From: Symbiodinium natans
Lineage: Eukaryota; Sar; Dinophyceae; Suessiales; Symbiodiniaceae
Direction: 5' to 3'
DNA: 64,000 nucleotides
NCBI GenBank assembly: GCA_905221605.1
Contig: CAJNDS010000014.1
Span: 103,501 to 167,500, forward strand
Part shown: positions 60,615-64,000 of the stretch, in pieces
How positions within the stretch are numbered: the stretch's first letter is position 1
Layout of the letters: each line of letters begins with the position of its first letter
The notes under the pieces: model-generated
Database searches by the model: none
What the model was told of the DNA's origin: nothing
What the model saw: only the letters and a program-made list of their open reading frames with translations
Translations under genes and position numbers: made by a program

Positions 60615-60784
60615 GGGCTTGTGGTTTGGGGTGTTAAGGCTTTCTCGATTGTTTCGAGCAGTCGCCGGCCGCAGAGCAGCAAGCCCAGAAGGTTACCCTA
60701 AACCCCTAACTAACCCTCAACCCTCAACCCTCAACCCTCCACCCTCAACCCTAAACCCTACACCCTAAACAAACCCTAAACCCG

Positions 60785-60857
60785 GCGAGGCAACCCTCAG
60801 GGAAGTTGACGACATCAAGCTTTGGTGGGCTGTAGGGCTCGACCAACCGTGATAAAC
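60785..60857 (-). CDS. Candidate exon
   Basis: Minus frame encodes LSRLVEPYSPPKLDVVNFPE and GCLA. CCCTAAA on the low side, TTTAGGG on the high side. Confidence 0.48.
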
Positions 60858-61435
60858 GTTTATTTAACTTAGGGTTTAGGGTTTAGGGCTAGGGTTCAGG
60901 GTTACCACTAACCCTCACAGCGCTAACCTGAAGTTGCATGATGACGCGCTTGGGCTTCTTGCGTGTGGGGCTTCAGGGTTTATAGGGCTATATTATAGAG
61001 GTTTCGGGCATAGGGCCTATATGGGATCTGGGGCACAGGGTGCAATTATAGGGTTTAGGGCTAGAGGGTTTAGGGTTTAGGGTTTAGGGGTATAGGGTTT
61101 AGAGGTACAGGGTTTAGCGTGTAGAGTTTAGGGTTTAGGTGGTTTTTGAATAGGCGATATAGGTTTAGGGGTTTCGGGGTTTAGGGCTATAAATGTATTT
61201 TTTGATATGGTACAGACTTAAAGCCCCAAAGAAGGTACGGTTTGTAGGCGCGCCAATGCAACAGTTGAGGTTCGGGCTTCAACGTACAGACAGAGAGTTA
61301 GAGCATTGTGATGATGCACAAAACAGGCTAAGAATGAAGAAAACTCACCTCTTCCGCCCTACATCTCTCCATTGAACTGCAGTGCTCTTCCAAACCCCTT
61401 AAAAGTCACCCTGAAAGCCCTTAAAGGGCAATTGT

Positions 61436-61530
61436 AGACCCAAGAGTGTCACCCAAGAATAAATAGGGTGTGTAAGGGAACGAAAGCCCCTAAAAAAGGG
61501 GAAGAAGGGCCTACTCTGTGCCCTAGTAGC
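61436..61530. mobile_element. Family 2 element
   Basis: GTAGACCCAAGAGTGTCACC to CTACTCTGTGCCCTAG. Confidence 0.65.
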
Positions 61531-61621
61531 CCTAAACCCTGAACCCCGAACCCTGAACCCTAAATCCTAAAAAGAAGGAAATTAGGGCCTACTCTGGCTC
61601 CTAAACTTTCTTGCTTCGGCT

Positions 61622-61722
61622 GGCTTGGTTCGTTAGCTGCCCATCCGTCGAGGATGAGCGCCAACTCACTGGCTGGCCCCCCGCAAACAACGTGCGACAG
61701 ATTGTTTGCGGGTTCAAGGCTT
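61622..61722 (-). CDS. Possible exon
   Basis: Fully open minus frame reads TICRTLFAGGQPVSWRSSST. Boundaries are approximate. Confidence 0.37.
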
Positions 61723-62369
61723 TAGGGTTGCCAATAGGGTTTAGGGTTTAGGGTTTAGGGTTTAGGGCCCTAAAATCGAAACCCTCAAACCCAATAGTAT
61801 AGCGTCTCCAGCTAGTTTCTTCAGTTCTTGCAATCTCGACGATCCAGTCGTGCCAAGGTGCCATCTACATGTTGATGTTGGGCAAACACCCTAACCCCGA
61901 AAACTTAAATCCTAAACCGTAAAACCCTGAGACCCTAAAACCTCAACCTAAACAAAGCCTTCTCTGAGGGGCGTATCTTTGGGCTGTTGATAAGGAAGAA
62001 TTCTAAAAATGCATTCGCGGAGGCTACTTGTTAGGATATTTAAAGATTTTCACGACTTAACGGGTCTTGGAAGCCCCACGAACCCTAGCTAGACTCAAAG
62101 CCTGAGCTAAGCACTTAAAGCCATGCTCCCAACTTCCGGAGCTCGACGAGGGCTTGGGGTTTAGGTTTGGGGTTTGGGGTTTGGGGTTTAGGGTTTAGGG
62201 TTTAGGGTTTAGGGTTTAGGGCTGAGGGCTAAATCTCCGAAGCCCGTCACAAGTGGAGAACTGCTTCGTCTCTGCTGCGACCTCAGGGAGACCTGACATT
62301 GAACGGCAGCGTCGGGGCAACGCCCGAGCATGCATGTGACGACAACTAAGCAACAGTCTTGATGTACGT

Positions 62370-62845
62370 CTCTGTGTGTGTGTGTCTCTCTCTCTGTGTG
62401 TGTTGTGTGTGTTGTGTGTTGTATGTTGTATGTTGTGTGTTGTGTGTTGTGTGTTGTGTGTTGTGAGTTGTGTGTTGTGTGTTGTGTGTTGTGTGTGTTG
62501 TGTGTTGTGTGTGTTGTGTGTGTTGTGTGTGTGTGTATGTTGTGTGTGTGGTTGGTTGGTTGGTTGGTTGGTTGGTTGGTTGGTTGGTTGGCTGGTTGGC
62601 TGGTTGGTTGGTTGGTTGGTTGGTTTGTGTGTGTGTGTGCGTGGTTGGTGCGTGGTTGGTGCGTGAGTGCGCGCGCGCGCGCGCGCGTGCGTGCGTGCGT
62701 TGTATGTGAGTGTGTGTGTGTGTGTGTTCTGTGTGTGTGTGTTGTGTGTGTGTGTGTTGTGTGTGTGTGTGTGTGTGTGTTGTGTGTGTGTGTGTGCGTG
62801 TGTTGTGTGTGTGTGTGTGTGTTTTGTGTGTGTGTGTGTGCCACG
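62370..62845 (+). repeat. GT/GTGTTGT, GGTT and CG microsatellite block
   Basis: About 475 bp of TGTGTTG, then about 20 GGTT (with GGCT variants), a (CG)n run near 62670, and further TG. Frames of up to about 210 residues arise from the absence of stops and are not genes. Confidence 0.95.
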
Positions 62846-62879
62846 GAGTCCCTGGGGGATGTTCAGGTTATGAAAGTAT

Positions 62880-62990
62880 ATAAACCAACAATACCAGTGA
62901 GGCCTGAAGCCCTTAACCTCTGTAAAGACAAAAGTCTTCGGAGCCTTACAAGCTTGTGGACAAAGACAACAATGTTCCAGTTGTGCCTGG
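62880..62990 (-). CDS. Possible exon
   Basis: Minus frame reads IVVFVHKLVRLRRLLSLQRL and ASGLTGIVGLYTFIT, then a stop. Just above the GT microsatellite. Confidence 0.3.
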
Positions 62991-63079
62991 TATTCTTGAT
63001 TGTGTAAGGTCAGCTTAAACCACGTAGTGGTGTGGCATGCAGGGATGCGAAATATGGTGTTGTAATATTTTGAGAGAAT

Positions 63080-63290
63080 GTGGCACCTCGGTCTCTGCGC
63101 CTGCTGCTGCTTGCAGCCTCGCGTTCTGCATCTCTGGCTTCACCTTCGGGGTTTGAGGGGGTCTGTAATTCAGTGACTGGATTCCGGAGAATGGCAATGC
63201 TTGCAACATGCCCCTTAGGCTTAAACCCCAGTAGCTCACTTTGGCCTCGTTCTGCATCTCCAGCTTCTCCTTTCATGGTTTGAGGGTCAA
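63080..63290 (-). CDS. Candidate exon with internal repeat
   Basis: Minus frame reads MKGEAGDAERGQSELLGFKP, then NPEGEARDAEREAASSSRRR. The unit GEA(G/R)DAER occurs twice, about 42 residues apart, and the DNA of both units is similar. Another minus frame is open. Confidence 0.42.
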
Positions 63291-63314
63291 GGAGCCACGT
63301 TGCTAAAAACTGAA

Positions 63315-63470
63315 AGGCTCGAAAACCACAATCTGTGTTCATGGTATTTGAGCCCTGTTCTGGCCTTCCAGCAGTCTTGCCACAGCTGGATCTGGTCCAG
63401 GCACTGTAGGCCCATGCAGGAACCTAGATCCTCTTGGCTGGCCAGACCGCCTTCCTTCAGCAGGCACGTA
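63315..63470 (-). CDS. Candidate exon
   Basis: Minus frame reads KEGGLASQEDLGSCMGLQCL and DQIQLWQDCWKARTGLKY. Coding-like, with no heptamer array nearby. Confidence 0.47.
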
Positions 63471-63541
63471 GAGCAGCCTGGCAGGGACACTTTTCTACAG
63501 AGTTGACTCCATGCAACTTGTCATTCTACTTGCAACACTAC

Positions 63542-63633
63542 CTGCCAGGAGTCATGTGGCAGATTAGGAACATCACGAAGAAGATGCCAAGGATGAAAGG
63601 AGCATACTCCGGCTTCATGATGGCATCGTTCTC
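63542..63633 (-). CDS. Candidate exon (transmembrane)
   Basis: 92 nt; acceptor TTGCAG, donor CAG then GTAGTG. Encodes ENDAIMKPEYAPFILGIFFV and MFLICHMTPG, a clear hydrophobic helix after a polar lead. Confidence 0.58.
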
Positions 63634-63679
63634 CTGCAACATTGTACTTACCATCACCTCCTGTATTGTAGCCTCAACT

Positions 63680-63889
63680 CAGCTTACTGCAAAAAGATTT
63701 GTCCTGCCAGGCAGCTGCAAGCACCATCAGATGCAGCATGAGCAGGACCCTTGGAGCCTTCATGCAGGGGACCAAGCAATGTAGCAAAAGCCTTCTACAC
63801 AAAGGTTTTCCTTGAGCAAACGACACGATGCAAAATATTCGGCTAGTACAGACGTCCATTGCAAAACCCATGTGTTCCTGGGTTTGCAA
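63680..63889 (-). CDS. Possible exon
   Basis: Minus frame reads ICIVSF-like then MKAPRVLLMLHLMVLAAAW, which looks like a membrane or signal segment. Boundaries unknown. Confidence 0.3.
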
Positions 63890-64000
63890 TCCTTTTGAAC
63901 CCTAAAACCCTAAACCCTAAACCCTAAACTCTAAACCCTAAACCCTAATTTCCCTGCCTGCCCAAACATGAAGCACTGGAGGATGCTGGCAAGGATGAGA

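Noticed and set aside
62209-63007. Frames of 211 and 209 residues rich in Thr-His or Cys-Val
   Set aside because: Low-complexity translations of the GT/GGTT microsatellite on both strands.
1-64000. Plant origin (TTTAGGG telomere type)
   Set aside because: GC/GA donors, intron elements with target duplications and the Cys-rich membrane protein fit a dinoflagellate better; still an inference without a search.

Overview
This window is eukaryotic nuclear DNA, most probably from a dinoflagellate. Three things point there. TTTAGGG/CCCTAAA heptamer arrays are scattered in both orientations through the whole 64 kb. Short inverted-repeat elements sit exactly between exons and act as introns. Splice donors are relaxed (GT, GC and GA, all with AG acceptors). 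The best-supported exons also encode a multi-pass membrane protein with a cysteine-rich module (motifs such as FCSDTCGC and FCPTTCGC) of a kind I associate from memory with dinoflagellate proteomes. I could not run a search, so the taxon is an inference.

Open reading frames from ATG to stop describe this window badly, because the exons are short (39-195 nt, with one of 697 nt). Reading the unique islands between the heptamer arrays shows that nearly all of them are open in a coding-like frame on the minus strand. The window therefore looks like one co-oriented minus-strand gene block, transcribed from high to low coordinates. The most complete gene runs from about 32.0 kb down to about 19.2 kb. 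I joined its exons by hand, and reading phase holds across nearly all junctions from 32025 to 21123. It has transmembrane segments around 30.5, 26.5, 25.3-24.8 and 22.9 kb, then the long Cys-rich exon at 21506-22202.

Region by region: 0-19 kb holds about 20 short minus-strand exon islands in heptamer-rich introns, so it is either the 3' part of the same gene or the next gene in the block. 19-32 kb is the reconstructed membrane-protein gene. 33-41 kb holds further upstream exons, with satellites. 42-44 kb has a 51-nt poly-G, a 22-bp minisatellite with an internal inversion, and compound satellites. 44-52 kb has more exons, including a denser cluster at 49.8-51.0 kb. 52-62 kb is mostly repeats with scattered exons. 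62.3-62.85 kb is a GT/GGTT microsatellite. 62.9-63.9 kb is exon-dense and almost free of heptamer arrays.

The candidate for an undescribed system is the intron architecture. Some introns are inverted-repeat elements flanked by 4-6 bp target-site duplications; the duplication supplies the donor (GT, GC or GA) and the element end supplies AG, so splicing restores the uninterrupted codon series. The other introns are built around telomere-type heptamers with a fixed polarity: on the sense strand TTTAGGG usually follows the donor and CCCTAAA precedes the acceptor. No functional assignment is made for the exons outside the reconstructed gene.
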